Source: Lentisphaeria bacterium (lineage in GTDB: Bacteria > Verrucomicrobiota > Lentisphaeria > Victivallales > Victivallaceae). Taken from it: a DNA stretch of 64,000 nucleotides. The notes beneath the pieces are model-generated. The model had not been told where the DNA came from and searched no databases. It saw nothing but the letters and a program-made list of their open reading frames with translations. Where the stretch lies: positions 45,906 to 109,905 of the forward strand of contig JAFSTC010000048.1 in the NCBI GenBank assembly GCA_017450705.1, read 5' to 3'. Position 1 is the first letter of the stretch. Every line of letters starts with the position of its first letter. The position numbers were made by a program, and so were the translations under genes. This document shows, piece by piece, positions 5,547 to 15,251 of the stretch.

Positions 5547-8438
5547 ATGAAAAAACTGTTTCTTCAGATGACGGCGGTCTTCGCCGCCGTTCTCGCGGCC
5601 GCGCCGGTCCCCGATGCGGGGGCGAGACAGCTGCTGAAAAAATATGCCGAAGCCGGAAAAAACTATGCGCCCCGGTCCGGCAGATCCGCCTTCTTCGCCC
5701 GCGCCCAGCTGAAGTACGGACTGGAACGCACCGACTATCTCCGCCGCTGGACCGATTTTCCCCTGCTCCAGAACACCGATCTTGCCAAATTCGGCGACCG
5801 CAGCTTTATCAATCCCGCCGCGTGGAAGATCATGGCCAAAACGGTCGAAAACTACGGCATCGACGGCTTCGCCTTCTTCCCCTCCACCCGGGGGCGGGCG
5901 GATCTTTTCGGCAAGGCCGTGACGCCGGGGGCCTCCGTCGTCATTCTGCCCGAACTGATCGAGAAGGTGGGGCTGGAGACGATCGCCCCTCTGATCGGGA
6001 CCGCGCTGGCCAACAAAAGCGTCTACCGGCTGGAGGGCAAGGTCGTGCTCACCACCTCTCCCGGGGCCTCCGATCCCAAGTTCTGGACGGAAATCAAAAA
6101 AGGCTTGACCGAAAAGTTCGGCGACAAATTCCTGCTGATGCCCATGCACACGCTGCCCCGGGATCTCATCGGCGCGGGCGTCCCGACGATCACCGCCGGG
6201 GGCGTGGAAAAACTGGCCGGGATCATCCGCGACTGGCTGCGGCACTTCGACGGCTACTATTACAACCAGCCGCCGCTCAACGAATTCCGCCGCTACGACT
6301 CTTCTTTCGACCGGGACGTGATGATCCCCCTGCTGCGGGGGATCCTCTCGGAGCCGGAATTCCGGAACAAATACCTGGCCTGGGGCACCAAGGTCGGGCA
6401 CGAGAACCATTACGAAAAGGGCGCTTACACCTTCAACTGCGGCGGCACCTCGATGCTCCGGGGCTCCGTGGGCAGCGCCGTGAAAGCCGGGGCCGACGTC
6501 GTCAATCTGGTGGAGTGGGACGAGGAGAACGAAAACACCAGTTTCCGCCCCACCGTCGCCAACGGTTTTTCCACGGGGCGCATCATGCGCTACTTCACCG
6601 CGGTCGCCCGGGGGACGCTGCCGACGCCGTTCCCCGGGGACGACACGGCGATCCCCAACGTGATCCTCTCTTACCGCCGCAGTCTGCCCGCCGGAGAGAC
6701 CCTGACGCTGGAAGTCGTCAACGTGCCCGAGAAAGACCGCCCCGCGGCCATTCTGCCGGTGCGCCTCGTTCTCAAAAACATTTCGGGCGCCGTCGTGAAG
6801 ACCTTCGAGGGGAAGCTCGACGGAGCCAAGCTGGACGAACTGCGCTTCAACGTCAAGGTCGCAGACGTTCTCGATGAACAGGTCCTGACCCCCGAACTGA
6901 CCGTGGCGGGGAGGACCTTCACGGGATTCACCCCCGCGGAACTGCGGGCCAACTACAACGCCGACTGCAAGTGGGTCAAACAGCCCCTGCGGGATCTGGC
7001 GGACTGCTCCGCCGCCGTCAAAATCGCCGAAAAATACGCCGACGGACGGGTCAGGATCGAGGCGAACATCACGTCGAAGACGCCGCTCCATCACGTCGCG
7101 CTGATCGACAGCGGTTCGCGGGTCTACGTCCACAACACGCCCGAGGCCTTCCACGAGACCCCCGACAGGGTCGTCATAAGACTGATCGTCGCGGCCAAGC
7201 CCCGGGCGAAGATCGCCCCGAAGGGGACGATCCGCGTCCGCGGCGCCAAAAACCTGGTCTGCGGCGATTTCACCGGGCGGGACAAACGGTTCGTCGTCAC
7301 CCGGCCCGACGGCTGGGATCTGCCGGGGGGCGTTTCTCCCGACAGCCGCAACATGATGCTGCTGGTCTGCTCCATGGACCGCGCCTCCGCGGCGGACGCC
7401 GTTTTCGAGATCTCCGCGGGCGTGGAGGCGCCGAAATTTTCCGCCCGGCTCTTCGACGGCAAAATTCCGGCGGCGGACATCCTGAAGAAGGAGATCTTCT
7501 CCGTCGCGAACAAGGGCATGAGTCTTCTGCTGCTGCACCACACCGATCTGCCCTTCGTTCTGCCGGGGCGCTTCGGCGGGAAAGAGGCGGCCTTCAGCGT
7601 GATCCGCGCGCCCTCTCTGCCCCAGTCGGTCTATTTCATCGAGGCCGTCGACGTGAACGGCAAGACCTTCCGCAGCGCCCCGGTGACGGTTTACAGGCCC
7701 TCCGGCAGGACCGCCGTCTTCTCCGCCTTCGACTTCTTCGGCAAGAAGCCGGTGGAGGTGCGCTGCGACGAAAACCTCTTGACCGTGCAGAAGATCGAGA
7801 TCTCGCCCCGGCACGGGACCGTGGTGAAAAATTCCGGCGGGAACGATCTCACCGGCATCGCCGGGAACCTGCCTTCGCTGGCCAACGGATTGCGCATGCA
7901 GGGGGAGACCGATTACTACAGCAGTCTCGTGATCAAGTATCTGCGCATCCTCAAGGACGATCTGGATGCGGCGCCCAAAGTCGTTCCCGCGGGGGAGGAA
8001 AAATATGCCTGGCGCTTCGACGGCTCCCAAACCGTTTCCTTCCCCGTGGCGATGCTCTACCCCTTCAGCGGCTTCGAACTCGTCATGGATGTTTCACCCG
8101 ATGACCTGAAGGGGACGCAGACCCTCTTCACCAGCGGCAATGCGGGGTTCACGCTGGCCCTGCGGAACGGTCTCCCCCAGGCGCGGCTCTACCGGGGGAA
8201 CCGCAGCGACAGGAACGTCGTCTCGGCCGCGGGCCCCAGGCTCGCCGCGAGGAAGACTTCGCGGATCGTCGTCCGCTTCGATCAGAAAACGATGCAGATA
8301 TCCGTGGACGGCAGGGCGGGCCGTGCCGTGCCCTGTTCCGGATACCAGCTCTACCCGCGGGCCGTCTCCGTCGGAACGGGGGAGGCCGGAAACGGGTTCC
8401 GCGGCTTGGTCTCCCACCTGGAGCTCCGGCCCCTGTGA
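5547..8438 (+). CDS. Secreted glycoside hydrolase-like protein (GH71/GH99-like barrel) with C-terminal LamG-like domain
   Basis: The 963-residue product starts with a signal peptide (MKKLFLQMTAVFAAVLAAAP). Residues about 45-400 look like a TIM barrel of the GH71/GH99-like group: FFARAQLKYGL, then ENYGIDGFAFFPST, a Tyr-rich FDGYYYNQPP, and ADVVNLVEWDEENENTSFRP near residue 320, which resembles the late-barrel acidic motif of GH71. The middle third is beta-rich and unassigned. The last about 170 residues (FDGSQTVSFPVAML...FRGLVSHLELRP) look like a concanavalin/LamG carbohydrate-binding domain. GH71 enzymes cut alpha-1,3-glucan and GH99 enzymes cut mannosides, so the substrate is open. AAGGAGAGG lies before the ATG. 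It follows the aldolase by 30 bases in the same operon. Confidence 0.7.
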   Translation: MKKLFLQMTAVFAAVLAAAPVPDAGARQLLKKYAEAGKNYAPRSGRSAFFARAQLKYGLERTDYLRRWTDFPLLQNTDLAKFGDRSFINPAAWKIMAKTVENYGIDGFAFFPSTRGRADLFGKAVTPGASVVILPELIEKVGLETIAPLIGTALANKSVYRLEGKVVLTTSPGASDPKFWTEIKKGLTEKFGDKFLLMPMHTLPRDLIGAGVPTITAGGVEKLAGIIRDWLRHFDGYYYNQPPLNEFRRYDSSFDRDVMIPLLRGILSEPEFRNKYLAWGTKVGHENHYEKGAYTFNCGGTSMLRGSVGSAVKAGADVVNLVEWDEENENTSFRPTVANGFSTGRIMRYFTAVARGTLPTPFPGDDTAIPNVILSYRRSLPAGETLTLEVVNVPEKDRPAAILPVRLVLKNISGAVVKTFEGKLDGAKLDELRFNVKVADVLDEQVLTPELTVAGRTFTGFTPAELRANYNADCKWVKQPLRDLADCSAAVKIAEKYADGRVRIEANITSKTPLHHVALIDSGSRVYVHNTPEAFHETPDRVVIRLIVAAKPRAKIAPKGTIRVRGAKNLVCGDFTGRDKRFVVTRPDGWDLPGGVSPDSRNMMLLVCSMDRASAADAVFEISAGVEAPKFSARLFDGKIPAADILKKEIFSVANKGMSLLLLHHTDLPFVLPGRFGGKEAAFSVIRAPSLPQSVYFIEAVDVNGKTFRSAPVTVYRPSGRTAVFSAFDFFGKKPVEVRCDENLLTVQKIEISPRHGTVVKNSGGNDLTGIAGNLPSLANGLRMQGETDYYSSLVIKYLRILKDDLDAAPKVVPAGEEKYAWRFDGSQTVSFPVAMLYPFSGFELVMDVSPDDLKGTQTLFTSGNAGFTLALRNGLPQARLYRGNRSDRNVVSAAGPRLAARKTSRIVVRFDQKTMQISVDGRAGRAVPCSGYQLYPRAVSVGTGEAGNGFRGLVSHLELRPL

Positions 8439-8473
8439 CGGGGAAAACGGGGTAAAAAAAGAGGATATTTCCC

Positions 8474-10546
8474 ATGAAAAAAACGATCGGGCTGCCCCTC
8501 GGAACGGAGGCGGTGTACGACGCGGAGAACCGGCAGTTCACGCTGACTTCTCTCTGCGGCATGTCCTGCGGGCACAACGGACTGGAGGACGATTATTCCT
8601 GCTCCGGCTCCGCCGTCATCTGCGTGGACGACCGGCGGCTGGAGGGCGCGAAACTCGAGTGCGAACTCGCCGCCGTCACCGAAACGGAGCTGGAATTTTC
8701 CCTTTCCGACGCCGAAAAGACGGTCCGGATGGAGAATGTCTGGCACTTCGAGCCGGAGTTCGGCCTCATCTCCTGCCGTTCGGTCCTCGTCAACACTTCG
8801 GACCGGCAGGTGGTGATCCGGCGGGCGCTGCCCCGGTGGGTCTTTGCCCCCGGAGATTACACGGTACTCCACCAGATGAACCGCTGGGGAGCCGAAAATC
8901 AGGAGCAGCGCCATCGGCTTCGCGGCGCGGATCTGATCCTCCACGGCCGGGCCGCCCGCGCCACCGTCGGGACGACGCCTTTCTGCGTTCTCCGCGACAA
9001 CGAAACGGGGAAAGCCGCCGCCTTCCACGTGCTCCCCAAAGGAAACTGGGTCATCCAGGTGCATTCGGATATCCTGAGCAACGAATTTCCCTCTCCCGTC
9101 GTGGAGGCGGGACTGGCCGATACCGATCTCTTCTGGTTCCTCAATCCGGGGGAAAGGATCGAACTGCCCGAAGTGCTGATTCAAGAGGTCCCTTCCGACG
9201 GGCACGCCGGGGCGCTTCTGCACAAGTACATGATCCGCAAGCGGCTCCCGGCGGAACTCCATCTGCCGCCCGTCGTCTACAACAGCTGGCTCTACCGCTT
9301 CACGGACTTCACCCGGGAGCAGCTCAGTTGCCAGCTGGCGGCGGCGAAGGCGGCCGGCTGCGAGGTTTTCGTCGTCGACGCGGGCTGGTTCGGTCCCGCG
9401 GTTGGCGACTGGCGCGAGAAGGTGGATCGGCCCTTTTTCGGCAATATGGCGGCCTTTGCGGACGAGGTCCGCGCCGCGGGCCTCAAGTTCGGGTTCTGGA
9501 TGGAGCCCCAGCGCTGGCTGCCGGATGTGCCCGTCCGCAAGGAACACCCGGAGTGGTTCCCGGAGCACTCCGTGCGGATCGACCTTCTCCAGAAGCCCGC
9601 CGCCGAGTACTTTTACCGGGTCCTCGCGGACAACGTCCGCAAATTCGGCGCGGAATACATCAAGATCGACTTCAACGCAAGCGTCGGGTACGACCGCACG
9701 GGGACGGAGCTCGCCCGCTACTGCGCCGTGCTCCATGAGCAACTCGCGCGGCTCCGCAGGGAGTTCCCGGATCTTGTCATCGAAAACTGCGCCTCCGGGG
9801 CGCTCAACTGCGATCTCGTCACGGCGCAGCTGTACGACCTGGCCTTCGTCAGCGACAACGCCCACCCCTACGAGACGCTGCGGATCCGTCAGGGCGTGTT
9901 CCGGCGCTTCCTGCCGGGGCGGGTCCTGAACTGGATCGTCCTGCGTCCTGCGCCGGAGCGTTTCACGGCGGTTTCCGACGCCCGGCAGGTGCTGGCCTGC
10001 GCGGCGGCGACGTGGGACGAGGCCGCGCTTTTCGACTTCAAGTACGTCATGCTCTCGGGCCTGCTGGGCGTTCCGGGGTTTTCCGGAGATCTGGCGGCCT
10101 TTCCGCCGGAAACGCTGGAAAAGATTTCCGAATATGTCCGCTTCTACCGGGAAAACCGGGCGTTTTTCGTCGATTCCCACGTTTTTTCGCTGACCCCGCC
10201 AAGTTCCGGCGTCGCCGATTACGAAAATTATCTGGCCTTCCAGATGCAGGGGAACGACGTTTCCGATTCCCTGCTCTTCGTCTTCACCAACAGCGCCTCC
10301 CGCCGGGCCCTGCGGCAGTTCCGTCTGCAGGATCTGGCGCCGGATGCCGCCTACCGCGTGACCACGCTCTTCGAGGAGGAGAAAGAGGACTTCGTCCGCA
10401 CGGGTGAGGAGCTCATGCGTTACGGCGTCGAGACCCGGATCCCCGAAAACCAGCACGTCCGCCACGCCGCGAAGCTTTACCGGATCTCGCGGCTCACCGA
10501 AAATGCGGCCCCCGGGGCCGGTCAAAAACAAGGATTCGTTTCATGA
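8474..10546 (+). CDS. Alpha-galactosidase, GH36 family
   Basis: The 690-residue protein has the GH36 layout: N-terminal beta-supersandwich (1-265), a barrel from about 266, and a C-terminal beta domain. Catalytic motifs are present: FWMEP at 341-345, the nucleophile Asp399 in YIKIDFN, ENCASGA (437-443), and the acid/base Asp461 in VSDNAHP. Such enzymes remove terminal alpha-linked galactose from oligosaccharides. No signal peptide is seen, so it should act in the cytoplasm on imported sugars. AGAGGATATTTCCC precedes the ATG. Its end overlaps the next gene in an ATGA junction, showing translational coupling. Some GH36 members act on other alpha-linked sugars (for example N-acetylgalactosamine), which cannot be excluded. 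Confidence 0.92.
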   Translation: MKKTIGLPLGTEAVYDAENRQFTLTSLCGMSCGHNGLEDDYSCSGSAVICVDDRRLEGAKLECELAAVTETELEFSLSDAEKTVRMENVWHFEPEFGLISCRSVLVNTSDRQVVIRRALPRWVFAPGDYTVLHQMNRWGAENQEQRHRLRGADLILHGRAARATVGTTPFCVLRDNETGKAAAFHVLPKGNWVIQVHSDILSNEFPSPVVEAGLADTDLFWFLNPGERIELPEVLIQEVPSDGHAGALLHKYMIRKRLPAELHLPPVVYNSWLYRFTDFTREQLSCQLAAAKAAGCEVFVVDAGWFGPAVGDWREKVDRPFFGNMAAFADEVRAAGLKFGFWMEPQRWLPDVPVRKEHPEWFPEHSVRIDLLQKPAAEYFYRVLADNVRKFGAEYIKIDFNASVGYDRTGTELARYCAVLHEQLARLRREFPDLVIENCASGALNCDLVTAQLYDLAFVSDNAHPYETLRIRQGVFRRFLPGRVLNWIVLRPAPERFTAVSDARQVLACAAATWDEAALFDFKYVMLSGLLGVPGFSGDLAAFPPETLEKISEYVRFYRENRAFFVDSHVFSLTPPSSGVADYENYLAFQMQGNDVSDSLLFVFTNSASRRALRQFRLQDLAPDAAYRVTTLFEEEKEDFVRTGEELMRYGVETRIPENQHVRHAAKLYRISRLTENAAPGAGQKQGFVS

Positions 10547-11889
10547 AGATCGCTTTTTTCGACAAGATCATCTCGCCCGAGATCGGCAGCACCATCGCCG
10601 GGTATGCCTTCGAGGACTATTCCGTCGCCAAACGCGACGACATCCACATGACGGGTCTGGGGTTGGACGACGGGGAAAACCGGGCGCTGATCCTCTCCTT
10701 CGATCTGCAGTCCCTGGACGGCTGGTTCATCCGCCGGATCCGCCGGGCCTGCGCGGAACTGCTGGGGACGAGGGAGGAACTGGTCCTTCTCAGCTGCACC
10801 CACAATCACTCGGGACCGGAGGCCTCCACGCCCATGGTGCGGTTCGAGAAACTCAACCGGTCCTATCTGGAACAGCTGGAGCGCTGGATCCTCGAGGAGG
10901 TGACGAAACTGGCCGCCGCGCCGTTCCGGGAGGTCCTCGCCTGTTTCTATTCCTCGTACTGCGACGAAAACGACAACCGCCGCTACACGGGGCCGGACAA
11001 CACGGCAAGTTTTCTGCCCCACCGCCGGGAACTGCGGGAACTGGCCCGGGGATTCGCCGACAAGGAGTTCGGCGAGATCTGCTTTTTGGATACCCAACGG
11101 CGGGACCCCGTCTACATCATCGGCAACTACGCGGCGCACCCCCTGTCGGGTCACGCGCCGGGGCTGGGTGGCCTGACCATTTCCGCGGACTACCCCGGTG
11201 TTTTCCGCCGGTATATCGCCGAGGAGACCGGCGCGGGGAGCATGTTCATTTCGGGGGCCGCCGGGGACATGATCCCCAAGTGGGACGAGATGGGCTCCTC
11301 CGGCATGCTCCGGCTGGGCACAGCGCTGGCCCGGGAGGCTCTGGGCGGCGTCATCGACGCCCAGCGGAATCCCGCCCGCTTCCTCATGGAGGACGCCAAA
11401 GTCGGCGGCAGGATCGGTAAATTCACCGTGCCCATCCGGAAACAGTACATCGGCAAGCTCGCGCCGGAGTACGACGGCCTGACCGAGGTGACGCTGGAGG
11501 TCCAGTGCCTCGCCGTCGGCGACGTCTGCTTCGTCGGCGTGCCCGGGGAGCTCTGCGCCGAGCTGGGGCAGGAGATCAAATGGCACGCGCCCTTCCGCAA
11601 GGCCTTCGTCGCCTATTACGCCACGGCGGAGTTCAGCTACATCTGCCCGGGGAACTTTCTCGTTTCGGGCGGCTACGAGGGCAAGGCCCAGGCCTTTTCC
11701 TCCCGGGGCGGCCTGAAACTGGTGCAGTGCGCCGTGGACGCCATGTACGCTCTCCATGAGGAACTGTATCCTTCACCGGGGGAGGAGCCGTATCCGGATT
11801 ACCTCGAACACCCGCTGGTCTGCCTGCCGCCCAACCGGGAAAAACTTCCCCATCTGGCCCTGCCGGGGCGGAAAAAAAACGAAAAATGA
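10543..11889 (+). CDS. Neutral/alkaline ceramidase-like metallohydrolase
   Basis: This 448-residue protein shows the core motif of the neutral ceramidase superfamily, CTHNHSGPE at residues 85-93 (typically THTHSGPG), plus early GSTIAGY and later [20 protein letters not shown] and SADYPGVF segments where further zinc ligands occur. The classic family cleaves N-acyl sphingosines, but many bacterial members are encoded with sugar genes and have no known substrate. There is no signal peptide, so a lipid role outside the cell is unlikely. It is translationally coupled on both sides (ATGA with the GH36 gene and ATGA with the transporter), so it belongs to this sugar operon. A deacylase or amidase acting on a sugar-derived intermediate is possible, but this is inference. 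Confidence 0.7.
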   Translation: MKIAFFDKIISPEIGSTIAGYAFEDYSVAKRDDIHMTGLGLDDGENRALILSFDLQSLDGWFIRRIRRACAELLGTREELVLLSCTHNHSGPEASTPMVRFEKLNRSYLEQLERWILEEVTKLAAAPFREVLACFYSSYCDENDNRRYTGPDNTASFLPHRRELRELARGFADKEFGEICFLDTQRRDPVYIIGNYAAHPLSGHAPGLGGLTISADYPGVFRRYIAEETGAGSMFISGAAGDMIPKWDEMGSSGMLRLGTALAREALGGVIDAQRNPARFLMEDAKVGGRIGKFTVPIRKQYIGKLAPEYDGLTEVTLEVQCLAVGDVCFVGVPGELCAELGQEIKWHAPFRKAFVAYYATAEFSYICPGNFLVSGGYEGKAQAFSSRGGLKLVQCAVDAMYALHEELYPSPGEEPYPDYLEHPLVCLPPNREKLPHLALPGRKKNEK

Positions 11890-12770
11890 ACGGCGCGGAG
11901 AGCCGGAGAACGGGGCTCCTGCTGGTCCTGACGGCCGGGATCAGCTGGGGGGTGCTGGGGATCTTCGTCCGCCGCCTGATGGCCCTCGGCCTGCCGGCGG
12001 CAGACGTGGCCGCCCTGCGCGCCCTGGGCGCGGCGCTTATTTTGAGCGCGTTTTTTTTCCTGACCCGCCGGGAGACCTTCCGTGTCCGGATCCGGGACCT
12101 CTGGTGCATGGCCGGGTGCGGGATCCTCAGCATCACCCTTTTCAACGTCTGCTACTTCGCCGCGCTGCGTCTGACCACCGTCAATATCGCAGTGACGCTG
12201 CTCTACACCTCGCCCGCCTTCGTCATGGTCATGTCGGTGATGTTCTTCCGCGAGAAGCTCACGCTGCGCAAGATCGCCGCGCTGGCGGCGGTCCTGCTGG
12301 GGAGCGCGCTGGTCGGCGGCGTTTTCTCTTCCTCGGGGCCGCTGGACGGCCGGGTGCTCTTCTGGGGGCTGGGATCGGGTTTCTGCTACGCGCTCTACAC
12401 GATCTTCGGCCGGTGCGCCCAGACCCGGGGCTACGGCAGCGCCGCGATCACGCTGTGGACCTTTCTCTTCTCCGGAGCCGCCGGGCTCTTCATCCCGAAC
12501 TGGAGCGCCGCCTTTCGGACGGCTCAGACGGGAGGGGGCGCCTTCTGGACGGGACTGGCCGGGATGGTCCTGATCTCGACGATCCTGCCCTACGGGGCCT
12601 ATACGGCGGGTTTGAAGCGGCTCACGCCCTCCACCTCGGCCATCACCGCCGCCGTGGAGCCGCTGGTCGGCACGGTCACGGGCGTGCTCGTCTTTCACGA
12701 GGGACTGACCCTCTCCGCCGCCGCGGGGATGGTCCTGATCCTCGGCGCTGTGTTCCTCTGCCGGGACTGA
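11886..12770 (+). CDS. EamA-type drug/metabolite transporter (DMT superfamily)
   Basis: The 294-residue product is almost entirely hydrophobic and consists of two similar EamA halves. The first begins [21 protein letters not shown] and the second [19 protein letters not shown]. The Ser/Thr-rich end of each half carries the family signature ([20 protein letters not shown] and [20 protein letters not shown]). Ten membrane segments are expected. EamA carriers move small metabolites such as amino acids and sugar derivatives, usually outward. Coupling by ATGA to the ceramidase-like gene puts it as the last gene of the aldolase operon, where it may export an end product. The substrate is unknown. 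Confidence 0.9.
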   Translation: MNGAESRRTGLLLVLTAGISWGVLGIFVRRLMALGLPAADVAALRALGAALILSAFFFLTRRETFRVRIRDLWCMAGCGILSITLFNVCYFAALRLTTVNIAVTLLYTSPAFVMVMSVMFFREKLTLRKIAALAAVLLGSALVGGVFSSSGPLDGRVLFWGLGSGFCYALYTIFGRCAQTRGYGSAAITLWTFLFSGAAGLFIPNWSAAFRTAQTGGGAFWTGLAGMVLISTILPYGAYTAGLKRLTPSTSAITAAVEPLVGTVTGVLVFHEGLTLSAAAGMVLILGAVFLCRD

Positions 12771-12785
12771 AAAACCGGAAAAACC

Positions 12786-12814
12786 TTGCAAAATCCCCGA
12801 AAATGGTGTATAAT
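12786..12814 (+). promoter_or_regulatory. Promoter of the pseudopilin / EEP / GH-like operon
   Basis: TTGCAA (12786-12791), 17 bases, a perfect TATAAT (12809-12814). It lies 70 bases before the pseudopilin ATG and marks a new unit after the EamA gene. Confidence 0.85.
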
Positions 12815-12883
12815 ATAGAAAAAATCGTCTTTTTCGCAATACGCTATGGGAAAAACATCTTTCTGAAAGGGGGATCCCGAGTC

Positions 12884-13606
<723 letters not shown>

Positions 13607-13628
13607 TCTGAAGAAAAAGAGGGATCCG

Positions 13629-14417
13629 ATGAAAAAGGCGGCGAAGATCACATCGCCCTCCGCGCCCGCCGGCGTCCCGGCGTCCTGCGGCGTCACGCTG
13701 GTCCAGTGGAATCTCCACATCGGCATCGACATGGATTTCCGCTGGAACCTCAAGGCCCAGGCGGAGGTCCTCAACCGTCTCGCCGGGGACGTGACGATCC
13801 TCAACGAGGTGGACAAGAACTGCCCCCGCACGGGCTTCACCGACATGACGAAGACCCTCGCGACTCTCACGGGCACGATGTTTTCCCAGTTCGGCGCCGC
13901 CCGGGCCCTGCCGCCGGAGGGGCTGTACGGGAACGCCGTCCTCTCCCGGTACCCCATGGAACTCATCGGCGCGTGGCTCATCCCCGCCCCCGCCGACGAG
14001 AGCCGGAGCATGACGCTCATGAGGATCGACGCCCCCGTGCCCTTCCTCCTCGGCTTCACCCACCTCAACTTCCGGGACACGCCCGAGGAAAACGTCATCC
14101 GCACGGCGGCCGTCCGGAAGATCCACGATTTGATCGAAGCGCATATGCCGGCGCATCTGCCCGCCGTCCTCGCGGGGGACTTCAACTGCGAGCCCGGCAG
14201 CGATCCCGTGAAAGAGTTGGAAAAACTGGGGTGGACCATGGGCAAGCCTCTGGCGACGTTCCCGTCGAAAAAGCCCGTTTCCTCCATCGATCACATCTTC
14301 TGCCGGGACGGCCGGGCGAAAGTCATCGACCGCATCCCCGTGGACGAGAAGACCGCTTCCGACCATATCCCCGTCGTCAACAAGCTCGAAATTTTTCGGA
14401 CCGACCGCAACAGATAA
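13629..14417 (+). CDS. Endonuclease/exonuclease/phosphatase (EEP) family protein, copy 1
   Basis: The 262-residue protein has EEP superfamily motifs: WNLHIGIDMDFRW near the start, LNEVDKNC with the metal-binding Glu, LAGDFNCEPGSD, SSIDHIFC and the terminal ASDHIPV catalytic Asp-His. These enzymes cut phosphodiester or phosphate ester bonds; substrates range from DNA to lipids and cannot be told here. It is about 80% identical by eye to the next gene, a tandem duplicate. Unlike copy 2 its first 20 residues (MKKAAKITSPSAPAGVPASC) are not hydrophobic, so it lacks a signal peptide and may stay in the cytoplasm. AGAGGGATCCG precedes the ATG. Confidence 0.85.
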   Translation: MKKAAKITSPSAPAGVPASCGVTLVQWNLHIGIDMDFRWNLKAQAEVLNRLAGDVTILNEVDKNCPRTGFTDMTKTLATLTGTMFSQFGAARALPPEGLYGNAVLSRYPMELIGAWLIPAPADESRSMTLMRIDAPVPFLLGFTHLNFRDTPEENVIRTAAVRKIHDLIEAHMPAHLPAVLAGDFNCEPGSDPVKELEKLGWTMGKPLATFPSKKPVSSIDHIFCRDGRAKVIDRIPVDEKTASDHIPVVNKLEIFRTDRNR

Positions 14418-14435
14418 AAACACCGGAACGCAGTT

Positions 14436-15233
14436 ATGAAACGCGCTGTCATCCTGTCGGCGGTCCTGCTGGCCGCCGCCGAACTTGCCGCGGGCCCCAG
14501 GGTCTGCGGTGTCACGCTGGTCCAGTGGAATCTCCACATCGGCATCGACATGAATTACCGCTGGAACCTCAAGACTCAGGCCGATGTCCTCAACCGCCTC
14601 GACGGGGACGTGACGATCCTCAACGAGGTGGACAAAAACTGCGCCCGGACGGGATACTGCGACATGACGAAAGAACTGGCCGTTCTGACCGGCACGATGT
14701 TTTCCCAGTTCAGCGCCGCCCGGGCCCTGCCGCCGGAGGGGCTGTACGGGAACGCGATCCTCTCCCGGTATCCCATGGAACTTGTCGGCGCATGGCTGCT
14801 CCCGTCTCCCGCCGACGAGAGCCGGAGCATGACGCTGATGAAGATCAAGGCTCCCGTGCCTTTCCTTCTGGGTTTCACCCACCTCAACTTCCGCCAGACG
14901 CCCGAGGAAAATCTCATCCGGATTGCGGCCGTCCGGAAGATCCACGAATTGATCGAGCGGAACAACCCCGGCCGTCTGCCCGCGGTCCTCGCGGGGGACT
15001 TCAACTGCCGCCCCGGGGACGATCCCGTGAAGGAACTGGAAAAACTGGGCTGGACCATGGGCAAGCCCCTTGCGACCTTCCCCTCGAAAAAGCCCGTTTC
15101 CTCCATCGATCACATCTTCTGCCGGGACGTCCGGGCGAAAGTCCTCGACCGCATCCCCGTGGACGAGAAGACCGCTTCCGACCACATCCCCGTCGTCAAC
15201 AAACTTGAAATTTTCCGCAGCATTCCGAAATAA
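14436..15233 (+). CDS. Secreted EEP family protein, copy 2
   Basis: The 265-residue paralogue of the preceding gene keeps all EEP motifs (WNLHIGIDMNYRW, LNEVDKNC, LAGDFNCRPGDD, SSIDHIFC, ASDHIPVVNK). It starts with a clear signal peptide, MKRAVILSAVLLAAAELAAG, so it should act in the periplasm or outside. The same MK..VILSAVLL leader opens the two large GH-like proteins downstream although their mature parts are unrelated. It is 18 bases after copy 1. A phosphodiesterase or phosphatase acting on a phosphorylated or nucleic-acid-like part of the polymer attacked by the neighbouring hydrolases is a reasonable but unproven idea. Confidence 0.87.
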   Translation: MKRAVILSAVLLAAAELAAGPRVCGVTLVQWNLHIGIDMNYRWNLKTQADVLNRLDGDVTILNEVDKNCARTGYCDMTKELAVLTGTMFSQFSAARALPPEGLYGNAILSRYPMELVGAWLLPSPADESRSMTLMKIKAPVPFLLGFTHLNFRQTPEENLIRIAAVRKIHELIERNNPGRLPAVLAGDFNCRPGDDPVKELEKLGWTMGKPLATFPSKKPVSSIDHIFCRDVRAKVLDRIPVDEKTASDHIPVVNKLEIFRSIPK

Positions 15234-15251
15234 GAAAAGAGGAGACATCTC

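Noticed and set aside
4746..8030. Very long minus-strand open frame opposite the aldolase and GH71-like genes
   Set aside because: It is a high-GC shadow frame with His/Arg/Gly/Asp-rich low-complexity protein and no motif, and lies opposite genes with clear families. The same holds for the long minus frames at 13539-17651, 17813-20896, 35775-38567, 59233-61662 and 61726-63618.
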